Assembly (NCBI GenBank): GCA_021772975.1
Contig: JAJFKY010000021.1
Span: forward strand, 1-64,000
Direction: 5' to 3'
Source: Gammaproteobacteria bacterium
Lineage (GTDB): Bacteria; Pseudomonadota; Gammaproteobacteria; Xanthomonadales; Wenzhouxiangellaceae
Length of the DNA stretch: 64,000 bases
Position 1 is the first letter of the stretch; each line of letters opens with the position of its first letter. Positions 1-9,079 of this stretch are shown one piece after another. Below the pieces are notes generated by a model. It saw only the letters and a list, made by a program, of their open reading frames with translations. It made no database searches and was not told where the DNA came from. Both the position numbers and the translations under genes were made by a program.

Positions 1-170
1 CTTATTGGCGGAGAGAGAGGGATTGATGCTCGCCTTCCCTGGCTCGCTCCCGCTACGCGGACGCACTATCGTGCGCCCCGATTGGCTATCCTGCCAATCG
101 GTCGAACCCTGACGAGGTTTCTCACCCTGCTGCTTCCACAATAAAAAAGGCCCGCTGATGCGAACCTTTT
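1..170 (-). repeat. tRNA-3'-end-derived repeat
   Basis: The first 24 bases are identical to 171-194, the 3' end of the neighbouring tRNA-Ser gene plus its flank. The match then breaks. A second tRNA-like piece (a TCGAACCCT T-arm sequence) lies near 104-113, and palindromic GC-rich DNA fills the space between. The block therefore looks like a tRNA tail whose T-arm was split by an insertion. Dispersed repeats of this build next to tRNA genes are known in several gammaproteobacteria. It may continue beyond the left edge of the window. Confidence 0.6.
143..170 (-). terminator. terminator of the tRNA-Ser gene
   Basis: Read on the minus strand, an AAGG..CGC stem pairs with GCG..CCTT around an ATCA loop, with a two-base internal mismatch, and six T residues follow. 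It lies just downstream of the tRNA 3' end, as expected for an intrinsic terminator. Confidence 0.6.
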
Positions 171-175
171 CTTAT

Positions 176-267
176 TGGCGGAGAGAGAGGGATTCGAACC
201 CTCGATAGGGGTTAAACCCTATACACGCTTTCCAGGCGAGCCCATTCAACCACTCTGGCATCTCTCC
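176..267 (-). tRNA. tRNA-Ser(GGA)
   Basis: The acceptor stem pairs GGAGAGA with TCTCTCC, and a G discriminator and an encoded CCA follow. The long variable arm (TATAGGGTTTAACCCTATC) is typical of class II serine tRNAs. The T-arm carries GGTTCGAATCC. The anticodon loop CTGGAAA gives anticodon GGA at 233-231. The anticodon stem has one T-T mismatch (positions 239/225), but the rest of the cloverleaf is intact. Confidence 0.95.
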
Positions 268-472
268 ATTAACTTGTTGTAATCAGGATGTTTTGATCAA
301 ACACCCGGCATTTATACGCGAACGGACTTGCCACGCCCGCTGCTCAGCACTTGCTGTGCTTGTCTGCACAGGGCTGCGAATTATACCGGCGAATAGACTT
401 ATCCGCCACCAGTACAGGGTGTCTCATGTGGTTATAATCTTCCCACGGAAATCTGGCTTGAGATCATCCATT

Positions 473-1363
473 ATGACAACAACCCCGTTCAGAGCAGCAG
501 GCCTGCTGATCCTGTTATTGATAGCGGCCACTGGTTGCGCGCCGCATATGGCTGTTGAGCAGCCGGCTATTATGGAAACCAGCGATCTGCGTGATATAGC
601 CATCGCTGTCAATAAGCTTTCCAGGCAGGTTCCCCGGGACGATATTCTGGTTGTATTTGATCTGGATAACACCCTGCTGACCATGGATTCAGAACTGGGG
701 TCGGTGGCCTGGTATGACTGGCAGTCCGAGCTGGCCCGGGCGCCAGGCTGTCAGGCCGGTGAGCTGAATGACCGTCTGGCGGTTCAGGATGTACTGTATT
801 TTCTGGGCAGTATGCAGCCCGTCCAGCCTGACGCGGCAGAGATTATCCGGGATTTACAGGCAATGGGCTCACCGGTAATGGTATTGACCGCCCGGGGCAG
901 TGCTTTTAACCTGTCCACCCAACGTGAACTGCAGCGCAACCAGTTGAGTTTTACTGCGTTGCAGACCACTTCGGAACAGTCTCAGAATCTGCTCTTTACA
1001 CCACCCAGTGCAGCCCGGGCCGTGCTGTATAGCCAAGGTGTGATGATGGTTGCCGGTCAGCATAAAGGCCAGATGCTGCTGGATTTGTATACACGACTGC
1101 AGTTACCACTGCCAGCCGCAGTAGTGATGGCCGATGACAGCTTGAGCAACCTGACAGATGTGCAGCAAGCACTGACTGCACAAGACATCGCGCACCGATT
1201 ATTCCGCTATAGCCGCGCCGATAAGCGGATAGCCCGGTTCGATCCGCGCCAGGCAGACCTGGACTGGCAAGCGCTTGAGCCTGCTATTGCCGCTATCAGA
1301 GACAGCATGAATACCCAAAACCTGCCCGATCTGGCATTACTAAGTAGTTGTAAGACGGATTAA
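473..1363 (+). CDS. HAD-like lipoprotein (DUF2608-type)
   Basis: A 296-residue protein predicted to be a lipoprotein: a hydrophobic N-terminus ends in an AATGC lipobox with Cys22. The HAD signature VVFDLDNTLL supplies the two Asp residues (D63, D65) used as nucleophile and acid/base in HAD phosphatases. A later VLTARG motif and a VMADDS acidic motif complete the HAD set. This combination fits the DUF2608 group of exported HAD-like proteins; the substrate is unknown. The reading frame is open 60 codons further upstream, but the ATG at 473 places the signal sequence at the N-terminus and is preferred. It has no obvious operon partner and converges with the next gene. Confidence 0.75.
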   Translation: MTTTPFRAAGLLILLLIAATGCAPHMAVEQPAIMETSDLRDIAIAVNKLSRQVPRDDILVVFDLDNTLLTMDSELGSVAWYDWQSELARAPGCQAGELNDRLAVQDVLYFLGSMQPVQPDAAEIIRDLQAMGSPVMVLTARGSAFNLSTQRELQRNQLSFTALQTTSEQSQNLLFTPPSAARAVLYSQGVMMVAGQHKGQMLLDLYTRLQLPLPAAVVMADDSLSNLTDVQQALTAQDIAHRLFRYSRADKRIARFDPRQADLDWQALEPAIAAIRDSMNTQNLPDLALLSSCKTD

Positions 1364-1414
1364 CCGAATCCGGCCAGACCGAAGTCTGACGCTTGCCGAC
1401 ATGAGCAGGGACTA

Positions 1415-2020
1415 TCAGCGATGCCCCAGACTATGCATATCGGTATCCGTCTGTGGTGAGCTGCCCAGCGGTTCGCCGGCAATGTCTACCCCCAGTCCCA
1501 GTACAGTGCGGTTTGCATAAGCAAAATAAGCCGCCACCTGGTTGATCTCCAGAATCTCGCCATCAGAATAACCCGCTTGGCGCAAACTGGTCACATGCTC
1601 CAGAGAGTTTTCGGAAGGCGCTATCGTAAGCTGTCTGACATAGACAAAAGCCTGCTGTTCAGCCGGGCTGAATGGAGCCGCCGGTAATGGCCGCGACAGC
1701 GCTTTATCAAGTGCCTGAAAACGGTCATCATCATTGATCAAGCGCTGCAATCCGGCGCTGTGATGACGATCACAGTAGTCACATCGGTTCAACCGGCTGA
1801 CATAGATACCTATGCACTCCAGGAACCAGACCGGCAGTTGATTATGACTGTGATGCAACACCGCCTTATACAACGCCAGATGACCTTCCAGGGTGTGCGG
1901 GCGCAGACTGTGGATTTGCAGCACGTTATCCACATGCTGATCATCACCAGCAACGGCCTGATAAATCTTCTGCAGCCGTCCTGGTATTTCATCCCCGCGC
2001 TTGATCTTAATCCAACTCAT
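1415..2020 (-). CDS. AhpD/carboxymuconolactone decarboxylase-like protein
   Basis: A 201-residue protein with the AhpD-type motif: Glu68, then Cys80-x-x-Cys83 (CDYC) and His87. In AhpD relatives these residues form a redox-active cysteine pair with a proton relay, giving peroxidase or disulfide reductase activity. The length and the QLPVWFLECIG helix fit the peroxidase-related subgroup. It is cytoplasmic, with no signal peptide. The gene stands alone between convergent and divergent neighbours, so its electron donor cannot be named. Confidence 0.75.
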   Translation of the reverse strand: MSWIKIKRGDEIPGRLQKIYQAVAGDDQHVDNVLQIHSLRPHTLEGHLALYKAVLHHSHNQLPVWFLECIGIYVSRLNRCDYCDRHHSAGLQRLINDDDRFQALDKALSRPLPAAPFSPAEQQAFVYVRQLTIAPSENSLEHVTSLRQAGYSDGEILEINQVAAYFAYANRTVLGLGVDIAGEPLGSSPQTDTDMHSLGHR

Positions 2021-2076
2021 ACAATTACCCTTGATGAAATCAGCACAATGGCTCGATTGATGGATATGACAGGCAT

Positions 2077-2106
2077 AAAAAAGCCCCGGCCAGTGACCGG
2101 GGCTTG
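2077..2106 (-). terminator. terminator of the IPTL-CTERM gene
   Basis: On the minus strand AAGCCCCGG and CCGGGGCTT form a nine-base stem around a short loop, followed by TTTTTT. It lies 16 bases past the stop codon of the gene at 2122-3006. Confidence 0.85.
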
Positions 2107-2121
2107 CGAAAATCTATGTGC

Positions 2122-3006
2122 TTAGTTTTTAACGCGGCGAATCAGCAGTGATCCAACCAGCATCAGCATCAGCGCCAGAGCAACAACGCCCCAGGTGCTC
2201 ATCGCAGGTACCGCGGGAGCATCTGGTAATACGCCACTGAACTCAGGCAGGTTAGGCACTGGAGCAGCGGTATTAATGGCAATAGAAGCCTGCAATATAA
2301 CGCTTCCGCCAGCTGCCAGAGTCAGGCCACTCCACTGGAAAGCACCAGTAAAGTCACCGGGTCCGAAAGGAAAACCTGAGCCATCCAGATTGTCCACGAC
2401 GGCATCGCTCAGGATCGGATCCAGACCGGGGAACGCCAGAGCCTGAGCGGCATTTGGACCACCTGCACGGAACTCGCCGGTGTCGGCGCCTTCAGTCAGA
2501 CTGATAAAGTCACTACCGCTGATAGTCGCATTGTCACCACCGAACGAACCGCCTAAATCGATATCAGCGAAATAAAACGCATCGAATTGAGTACCGCTGC
2601 CGAGATCGGTAAGGGTCATGGTACCCAGCATTGAGCCGGAAGGACCACCACCATCACTGATCACTTCAACCAGTTGCGCGCTGAACAGGCCACGCCCGCC
2701 AACGTCCGCCCAACTCAGGGTAACCGTATTGCCGGCATAAGTTGCTGTATCGGGATCAGGGAATGGAAACTCCTGAGTGTCACCTGCGGCGCGGAAGAAC
2801 CACCAGCTTTCAAATAGATCATCGCCAGCGCTTGCGCCAGTAAAGTCAGTGCCGGCTGCATCGGTTCCACCGAAACCATTGTAACCATAAGTAATAGCAC
2901 CGTCAGTGACAGTACCCGTCAAACCACCTAATGTAGGCGGATCGTCCGATTTCTGCGCAAAGCTGCACACTGAAAACAACACTAGAGCCAAAACAAGTCT
3001 TTTCAT
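2122..3006 (-). CDS. secreted IPTL-CTERM domain protein
   Basis: A 294-residue exported protein. It has a signal peptide (residues 1-17, ending near CSFAQ), a Gly/Asp/Thr-rich beta-type body rich in short GGxD stretches, and a C-terminal tripartite tail: a motif VPAMSTWG, a hydrophobic helix and a terminal RRVKN. That tail is the IPTL-CTERM type of protein-sorting signal, a variant of the IPTLSEWG consensus, normally processed by a dedicated membrane sorting protease. No such protease is visible in this window. The function of the body is unknown. The gene has its own terminator and looks monocistronic. Confidence 0.7.
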   Translation of the reverse strand: MKRLVLALVLFSVCSFAQKSDDPPTLGGLTGTVTDGAITYGYNGFGGTDAAGTDFTGASAGDDLFESWWFFRAAGDTQEFPFPDPDTATYAGNTVTLSWADVGGRGLFSAQLVEVISDGGGPSGSMLGTMTLTDLGSGTQFDAFYFADIDLGGSFGGDNATISGSDFISLTEGADTGEFRAGGPNAAQALAFPGLDPILSDAVVDNLDGSGFPFGPGDFTGAFQWSGLTLAAGGSVILQASIAINTAAPVPNLPEFSGVLPDAPAVPAMSTWGVVALALMLMLVGSLLIRRVKN

Positions 3007-3473
3007 CAGGATACTCTCACTTAAAAGTTTTAGAATGAATGGTTGTAACTGGGCGAGATGATAACATATTTTTTACTTGACTGAACCTGTTAGATAACAC
3101 CTACAACTAAAGTATAGTATACGCCTCAACTCCAGCAGCACACTGGTTTTGCGGCGATAGCCGACAGGTTGATCTTTGATAGACTGAGTAAGCAATACCA
3201 CGAGTGACTGTAGATTGCGGATACCTGCAAATGACATAACATTCACACTGACTGTTTAACCTGAAGTCCATCAAATATCGAGCCAAACCACTCGATTGCA
3301 GGTTCTGGCTCAAGCCGTTCCGGGTGAACATCATCACTGGTTGCGTTATAGGCCGGCAAAACAGTCATTTCAGTTGCTTCCAGCATCACCAGGCATCCTG
3401 GAGAATCATGTATTTCACTCGTGAGCAAATCTTGCATCATTTTAAATGATATGGATCCATGCTGCGAGGCCGC
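3007..3473. other. 467-bp intergenic region, no convincing gene
   Basis: The region lies between lysS and the IPTL-CTERM gene. One minus-strand frame of 65 codons (3243-3440) has no ribosome-binding site and no recognisable similarity. The AT-rich stretch near 3060-3115, with a TATAGT-like hexamer, probably holds the promoter of the IPTL-CTERM gene. Nothing else stands out. Confidence 0.4.
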
Positions 3474-4988
3474 CTATTCCGGCCGTAAATACGGAAACAG
3501 CAGCACATCACGGATCGAAGCCGAATCGGTTAACAACATCACCAGCCGGTCGATACCAATTCCCTCACCCGCAGTGGGCGGCATGCCGTATTCAAGCGCA
3601 CGGATATAATCAGCGTCAAAGTGCATGGCTTCATTGTCACCGGCATCCTTGGCAGCCACCTGAGCATGGAAGCGTTCCGCCTGATCTTCCGGATCGTTGA
3701 GTTCGGAAAAACCATTGGCGATTTCACGGCCAGCGATAAATAATTCAAAACGATCTGTGATTTGAGGGTTATCATCACTACGGCGCGATAATGGTGAGAC
3801 CTCGGTGGGATGCCCGGTAATAAAAGTGGGCTGAACCAAATGCTCTTCAACTCTGGCCTCGAACAAGGCCAGCAACAACTGCCCCCAGCCCCAGTCATCC
3901 TCGGTGTGAATGTCCCGCGCCCGGGCGGCCTCATACAATCGGACAGCGTCATTGATATCAGTATCCGATAACTCCGGTATAGCCTGTTGTACCGCATCGG
4001 CCATATGGATACGCCGAAACGGCTGACCAAAATCCAGCGACATGCCCTGATAATCAAATTCGAGTTTGCCCAGCACGGTCTGGGCCAGCCCGCGGAACAT
4101 TTCCTCGGTCAAGTCCATCAGATCGTGATAATCAGCATAGGCCCAGTAAAACTCCAGCATGGTGAATTCCGGATTATGCCGGGTAGATACGCCTTCATTG
4201 CGGAAATTGCGGTTGATTTCATAAACCCGTCCCAGATCACCGACAATCAGGCGCTTCAAGTGCAATTCCGGTGCCACCCGCAGATACAGGTCACAGTCCA
4301 GTGCATTGTGGTGGGTCACGAACGGCCTGGCCACCGCACCACCCGGAATGGCGTGCATCATCGGGGTTTCCACTTCCAGAAACTCACGCCCCGGCGCTTC
4401 CATGAAATCGCGAATAAAGCGAATGATCCGGGCCCGCTTGATAAAAGTATCGTGGACCTCGCGGTTGACTATTAAATCCACATAACGCTGCCGGTAACGG
4501 GTCTCGGTATCGGTCAGCCCGTGAAATTTCTCCGGCAGCGGGCGCAATGACTTGGTCAGCAGACGCAATTCATCGGCCTTGATTGACAGCTCACCGGTAT
4601 TGGTCCGGAAAATACCACCGACAGCAGCGACAATATCGCCCACATCCCAATGCTTAAAGGCCTCGTAGACTTCCTCGCCGATAGCGTTACGTTGCAAAAA
4701 CAGTTGAATGGTTCCGCTGCGGTCCTGCAACTGCACAAACGCCGCTTTGCCCATCACCCGCTTGGCCAGCATCCGGCCCGCTACCGCGAAGCGATCATCG
4801 ACCTGTTCCAGCTGTTCCTTGTCCTGCTCATGAAACCGCTGTTGCAAATCCGCTGCCAAAGCCGTCGGCCGGAAATCATTCGGATAGGCATTGCCCGCCT
4901 CGCGCAGCGCATGCAGTTTGGAGCGGCGCTCGGAGATCAGATGGTTTTCGTCGTGATGATCATCGTGATTGTTGTCTTTATCGGTCAT
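3474..4988 (-). CDS. lysS: lysyl-tRNA synthetase, class II
   Basis: Charges tRNA-Lys with lysine. The N-terminal OB-fold anticodon-binding domain spans about residues 60-170. The class II catalytic core follows, with motif 2 ([18 protein letters not shown]) and motif 3 ([11 protein letters not shown]) near the C-terminus. The chosen start (MTDKDNN) gives 504 residues, almost the same as E. coli LysS (505). The reading frame is open 13 codons further upstream, but those add no family sequence. A His/Asp-rich stretch follows the start. prfB lies upstream on the same strand, as in many gammaproteobacteria, but a palindromic repeat separates the two genes. Confidence 0.97.
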   Translation of the reverse strand: MTDKDNNHDDHHDENHLISERRSKLHALREAGNAYPNDFRPTALAADLQQRFHEQDKEQLEQVDDRFAVAGRMLAKRVMGKAAFVQLQDRSGTIQLFLQRNAIGEEVYEAFKHWDVGDIVAAVGGIFRTNTGELSIKADELRLLTKSLRPLPEKFHGLTDTETRYRQRYVDLIVNREVHDTFIKRARIIRFIRDFMEAPGREFLEVETPMMHAIPGGAVARPFVTHHNALDCDLYLRVAPELHLKRLIVGDLGRVYEINRNFRNEGVSTRHNPEFTMLEFYWAYADYHDLMDLTEEMFRGLAQTVLGKLEFDYQGMSLDFGQPFRRIHMADAVQQAIPELSDTDINDAVRLYEAARARDIHTEDDWGWGQLLLALFEARVEEHLVQPTFITGHPTEVSPLSRRSDDNPQITDRFELFIAGREIANGFSELNDPEDQAERFHAQVAAKDAGDNEAMHFDADYIRALEYGMPPTAGEGIGIDRLVMLLTDSASIRDVLLFPYLRPE

Positions 4989-5034
4989 ATTTTCAGTAAT
5001 CAGTATTAAAAAGAAACGCGCATCCACGGATTAT

Positions 5035-5107
5035 TGTAGGAGCCCGCTTGCGGGCGACCCACACTAAACTATCTGCCATATTGGTCGCCCGCAAGCGGGC
5101 TCCTACA
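5035..5107. repeat. REP-like inverted repeat between prfB and lysS
   Basis: TGTAGGAGCCCGCTTGCGGGCGA is followed 27 bases later by its reverse complement, forming a large hairpin. Close relatives occur near 7282, 16052, 17409, 53382 and 54111. It starts four bases past the prfB stop, so it may affect 3'-end stability or read-through into lysS. Confidence 0.85.
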
Positions 5108-5110
5108 GTA

Positions 5111-6206
5111 TTACAAACCCTGCTTTAATGATTCTTCGACAAACTGGTCCAGCGCGCCGTCCAGTACCGCCTGAGTATTGCCGGTTTCCACGCCAGTGCG
5201 CAAATCCTTGATGCGTGACTGATCCAGCACATAGGAGCGAATCTGGCTGCCCCAGCCAATATCCGATTTTGCGTCCTCAGTGGCCTGCTGCTCGCTGCGG
5301 CGTTGTTCCATCTCGCGCTCGTACAGCTTGGCACGCAACTGTTTCATGGCAAAGTCCTTGTTCTTGTGCTGGGAACGATCATTCTGACACTGCACCACGA
5401 TACCGCTGGGCTGATGGGTAATGCGCACCGCGGACTCGGTTTTGTTGATATGCTGACCACCTGCCCCGGAAGCACGATAAACATCAATGCGCAAATCGGC
5501 AGGGTTAATATCGATTTCGATATTGTCGTCAATTTCGGGCGATACAAACACCGAGGCAAACGAAGTATGCCGCCGGTTACCTGAATCGAACGGTGACTTG
5601 CGCACCAGACGGTGCACGCCGGTTTCAGTGCGGCACCAGCCAAACGCATAATCACCTTCGACCCGGATCGTAGCACTTTTGATGCCGGCCACATCACCGG
5701 CTGAGACTTCAATCAGTTCGGTTTTCCAGCCACGCGCTTCACACCAGCGCAAGTACATGCGCAGCAGCATTTCCGACCAATCCTGTGCTTCGGTGCCGCC
5801 GGAACCAGCCTGGATTTCAATAAAGCAGGGATTGGCATCCATTTCACCGGCAAACATGCGCTGGAACTCAAGCCGTTCCACCACCTTTTCCACTCGCTTT
5901 AAGTCCTGCTCGACGGTACCCAGTGTTTCAGCGTCCGCCTCCATTTCCGCTAGTTCAAGCAGTTCGCCGGCATCATTAATTTCCCGTGCCGCCGTATCCA
6001 GCGTGGTGACAATTTTTTCCAACCTGGCCCGATCCTGGCCCAATTGCTGGGCTTTGTCCGGATCATTCCAGATGTCCGGGTTTTCCAGCTCGCGAGTGAC
6101 CTCCTCTAACTGCTCTGCTTTGCTGTCGTAGTCAAAGATACCCCCGAAGGTCATTAATACGCTGTTGCAGATCAACGACCTGGGCTTTGATAGGTGCGGT
6201 TTCCAT
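5111..6206 (-). CDS. prfB: peptide chain release factor 2 (programmed +1 frameshift)
   Basis: Release factor 2 ends translation at UAA and UGA. The gene starts at ATG 6206. After 24 codons an in-frame TGA (6134-6132) lies in the sequence GGGGGTATCTTTGAC: a Shine-Dalgarno-like G run, a CTT slippery codon, then TGA C. A +1 shift there joins the N-terminal part (ending LRGYL) to the long frame beginning DYDSKAEQ. This is the classic autoregulatory frameshift of RF2. The body has the SPF stop-recognition tripeptide (KSPFDSG) and the catalytic GGQ ([10 protein letters not shown]). The total length is about 364 residues, normal for RF2. Annotation from the long frame alone would miss the first 25 codons. 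Confidence 0.97.
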
Positions 6207-6434
6207 GGTAATTCCCAACAATAACAGCCGGCTATTGTAACGGTCTGCTCCGCCGGTTAGTAGCCTTGTGTGATGAGCGCCGCCAGTTGGTTAGGCAAAT
6301 AAGGCTATAATCATCACACGTCATAACATCAAGGCTGCATCGCACAGCCAGGGAAGGGCTAAATAGTGACGCGCCTCATGCTTGACGGTCGTAAAAATAA
6401 TTCAATCATAATAATATCCATTCGAGGCATTCCA

Positions 6435-7199
6435 ATGAAATCCAAACTAGTATTATTTATCCGCAGCATCACCCTGGCATTGCTGTTACCACTGACCCTG
6501 CACGCCGCTGACGAAGCCAACGTAGTCGATTTGTGGGCAGTAACGGTTAAAGCAGGTCATCAACCCGCTTTTGAAACAGCCCTGAAGGCCCACTTAAAAC
6601 ATCGTGCAGAATTAGGCGATGTACGCAGCTGGCAGGTCTACAGCCCGGTGACCGGCAGTAATCTGAACACCTATCTGCTGCGCGCCTGCTGTCACACCTG
6701 GGCCGATAACGATGCCTACCAGGCATGGTCCGAGGAAAAAGAACCGGTGGCCGACTGGATGGCCAACGTGGACCAGCATGTGGAAAGTTACAGCCACTCA
6801 ATCAGCACCATGGATTTCAAAAACAGCAACTGGCCGGAAGATGGTGGCCCGGTTAACTATGTCGGCGTCACCGACTTTATGATCAAACCCGGCCATCGCG
6901 GCGGTTTTGAAGCCAGCAAGGCCATGATCAGCAACCATCTCAAGGAAGGCAACTGGCCACGCAGATGGAGCTGGGGAAACACGGTGAATGGATCCGACAT
7001 CGCTTTTGTCGCCTCTGCCTATGCTGACTACGCCAGCATGGCGCCGCCGGAAAAAGACTTTATGGCAGTAATCGCCGAACAAATGGGTTCTGCGGAAGAT
7101 GCCCAGGCAGCGCTGGGTGAGTTGATGAGTCATGTGAAGGGTATGGATTACCAGATTTATCGCTGGCATCCGGATTTATCCATGCCTGCGCCAGAGTAA
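6435..7199 (+). CDS. secreted protein with ABM-like repeats
   Basis: A 254-residue protein with a clear signal peptide (MKSKLVLFIRS...LTLHAA, cleavage near residue 25). Two related stretches, AVTVKAGHQPAFETALKAH and FMIKPGHRGGFEASKA, resemble the start of the dimeric alpha-beta barrel fold of antibiotic-biosynthesis-monooxygenase-like proteins, suggesting a tandem duplication. The frame is open 23 codons further upstream, but the ATG at 6435 has a GAGG ribosome-binding site and directly precedes the signal peptide. The substrate is unknown. A strong hairpin follows. Confidence 0.65.
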   Translation: MKSKLVLFIRSITLALLLPLTLHAADEANVVDLWAVTVKAGHQPAFETALKAHLKHRAELGDVRSWQVYSPVTGSNLNTYLLRACCHTWADNDAYQAWSEEKEPVADWMANVDQHVESYSHSISTMDFKNSNWPEDGGPVNYVGVTDFMIKPGHRGGFEASKAMISNHLKEGNWPRRWSWGNTVNGSDIAFVASAYADYASMAPPEKDFMAVIAEQMGSAEDAQAALGELMSHVKGMDYQIYRWHPDLSMPAPE

Positions 7200-7214
7200 C
7201 TTGCGCACAATCAA

Positions 7215-7240
7215 AGACCGGCCATAGCTGGCCGGTCTGA
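7215..7240 (+). terminator. hairpin after the ABM-like gene
   Basis: AGACCGGCCA and TGGCCGGTCT form a ten-base perfect stem with a four-base loop, 15 bases past the stop codon. The T-tract is poor (TGATTCATTG), so it may act as a weak terminator or a stability element. Confidence 0.5.
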
Positions 7241-7281
7241 TTCATTGTCGAGCCCCTGCCCCAGGGGTTCGATGTCATGAA

Positions 7282-7338
7282 TGTAAGAGCCCGCTGGCGG
7301 GCGATGTTGGTATGGTCGCCCGCCAGCGGGCTCCTACA
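7282..7338. repeat. REP-like inverted repeat after recJ
   Basis: TGTAAGAGCCCGCTGGCGGGCGA pairs with TCGCCCGCCAGCGGGCTCCTACA across an 11-base spacer. It belongs to the same family as the repeat at 5035-5107 and lies just past the recJ stop codon. Confidence 0.85.
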
Positions 7339-7363
7339 AAAGATTTACATCGTTGTTTGTGTA

Positions 7364-9079
7364 TTAACGCAGTACATGCTCAATCAGCAATTGCACTGAT
7401 TCACGTCCCCGGAATCGATTGACCTGCAAACGATACACCAGATGGACGCCTGAAGAGCCTTTGGGAAAAGCTTCAATGTCACGATTAAAGGCAATGGCTT
7501 CAAGCACAGCCGTGCCGCCTTGTTGTTGCAACAGCAAACGCACATGCCGGGCAGCAACCACACTGCGGTCCAGCACCTCAAAACGCCCATCGAAAAGCGG
7601 CTCAGGAAACTTCTGCCCCCATGGCATGGCGGTTTCCAGCAGCCCGGCCAGGCCTAAAGAATAGTCGTCGCCATCCAACTCACCGTCTGAAACAATCAGC
7701 TGCCGGGGCAACACAAAGCCTTGGCTGATATCTGTCCAGGCATTTTGAAAGGCCTGCAGATGCGCACGCGGCAGACTCAGGCCAGCGGCCATGGCGTGCC
7801 CGCCAAAACGCTGCATTAAGTCAGGATTAGCCGCATCCAGATTAGCCAGAGCGTCCCGGATATGCACCCCGCTGACTGACCTGGCCGAACCTTTTAACAA
7901 CTCGCTGCCGGGGTTTTCCGGAGCCAGCGCAATCACCGGGCGCTGCAGTGCCTCTTTAACCTTGCCCGCCACCAGCCCCACCACGCCCTGATGCCAGCTT
8001 TCATCAAACAGACATACGGCTTGAGGCAATTCATGGGTGCGCAAATCCGCCAGCAATTGGCTGACCTGCAAATCCGCGCTGGTCTGCATTTCATCCTGCA
8101 CTTTGCGGCGTTCATGATTGATGCCGTCCAAAATCGCGGCCAACTCGGCCGCCTGACCGGCACTCTCGCTAAGCAGACACTCGATACCGATGCGCATATC
8201 CTCCAGCCGGCCGGCCGCATTCAGACGCGGCGCTACCCGCCAGGCCAGATCAGTGGCGGTGCACAGACGCTGATTGGTGCCGGCCACATCCAGCAGCGCC
8301 TGGATGCCGGGCCGGGCCTGAGCGGTGCGGATACGCTGCAAACCGGCCTGAATCATAATCCGGTTATTGTGATCCAGCGGCACCATGTCCGCGACCGTTC
8401 CCAGTGCCACCAGATCCAGTAATTGCGCCAGCCTGGGCGCGCGCCGCTGCGGTCCAAACCAGCCCAGTTGCTGCAATCTGGCGCGCACCTGACTGAGCAG
8501 ATAAAACATCACGCCGACCCCGGCCAGCGCCTTGCTGGGAAAAGGATCACCAGGCAGGTTGGGGTTAACAATGGCGTTCGCATCCGGCAGTTGCTCGCCG
8601 GGCAGATGATGATCGGTAATGATCACGTCCTGGCCAAACGAGCGTGCCAGCGCCACCCCACGCACACTGCTGATACCGTTATCGACCGTTATCAATAACT
8701 CCGGAGCATCAGCTTGAATCGCTTCGACCAGCGCTACGCTGAGGCCATACCCAAATTCAAACCGGTTGGGCACGCAATAATCAAGTTGCTGCGCGCCCAT
8801 GGCCCGCAGGCCCAGCACACCCACCGCTGTGCCGGTGGCGCCATCGGCGTCGAAATCACCGATGATCATAAGCCTGCGCCCGCTCACCACCGCATCGGCC
8901 AGCAGTTCGGCAGCCTCCGCGATACCACCAAAATTCGGGCGGGCCAGCTGCTGCAGGGATAAGTCCAGTTGCGCGGGTGTTGACACGCCGCGCGCCAGCA
9001 GCACCCGACGCAGGACCGGGTGTATATCATTCGGTAACTGATCAATATCAGTCGCTGGCTGTCTGCGCTGCAGCTTCAT
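7364..9079 (-). CDS. recJ: single-stranded-DNA exonuclease RecJ
   Basis: A 5'-3' exonuclease of the DHH family used in recombination and mismatch repair. Catalytic motifs are visible: DFDADGATG (metal-binding Asp residues), TVDNG and ITDHHLPG (the DHH triad). The DHHA1-like region contains RFGGHAMAAG. The start at 9079 (MKLQRRQ) gives 571 residues, typical of RecJ. It overlaps the stop of the upstream gene by four bases (ATGA), implying translational coupling; the longer upstream extension of the frame is rejected for that reason. Confidence 0.95.
   Translation of the reverse strand: MKLQRRQPATDIDQLPNDIHPVLRRVLLARGVSTPAQLDLSLQQLARPNFGGIAEAAELLADAVVSGRRLMIIGDFDADGATGTAVGVLGLRAMGAQQLDYCVPNRFEFGYGLSVALVEAIQADAPELLITVDNGISSVRGVALARSFGQDVIITDHHLPGEQLPDANAIVNPNLPGDPFPSKALAGVGVMFYLLSQVRARLQQLGWFGPQRRAPRLAQLLDLVALGTVADMVPLDHNNRIMIQAGLQRIRTAQARPGIQALLDVAGTNQRLCTATDLAWRVAPRLNAAGRLEDMRIGIECLLSESAGQAAELAAILDGINHERRKVQDEMQTSADLQVSQLLADLRTHELPQAVCLFDESWHQGVVGLVAGKVKEALQRPVIALAPENPGSELLKGSARSVSGVHIRDALANLDAANPDLMQRFGGHAMAAGLSLPRAHLQAFQNAWTDISQGFVLPRQLIVSDGELDGDDYSLGLAGLLETAMPWGQKFPEPLFDGRFEVLDRSVVAARHVRLLLQQQGGTAVLEAIAFNRDIEAFPKGSSGVHLVYRLQVNRFRGRESVQLLIEHVLR

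Noticed and set aside
6306..6311. TATAAT hexamer upstream of the ABM-like gene
   Set aside because: A suitable -35 at the correct spacing was not found.
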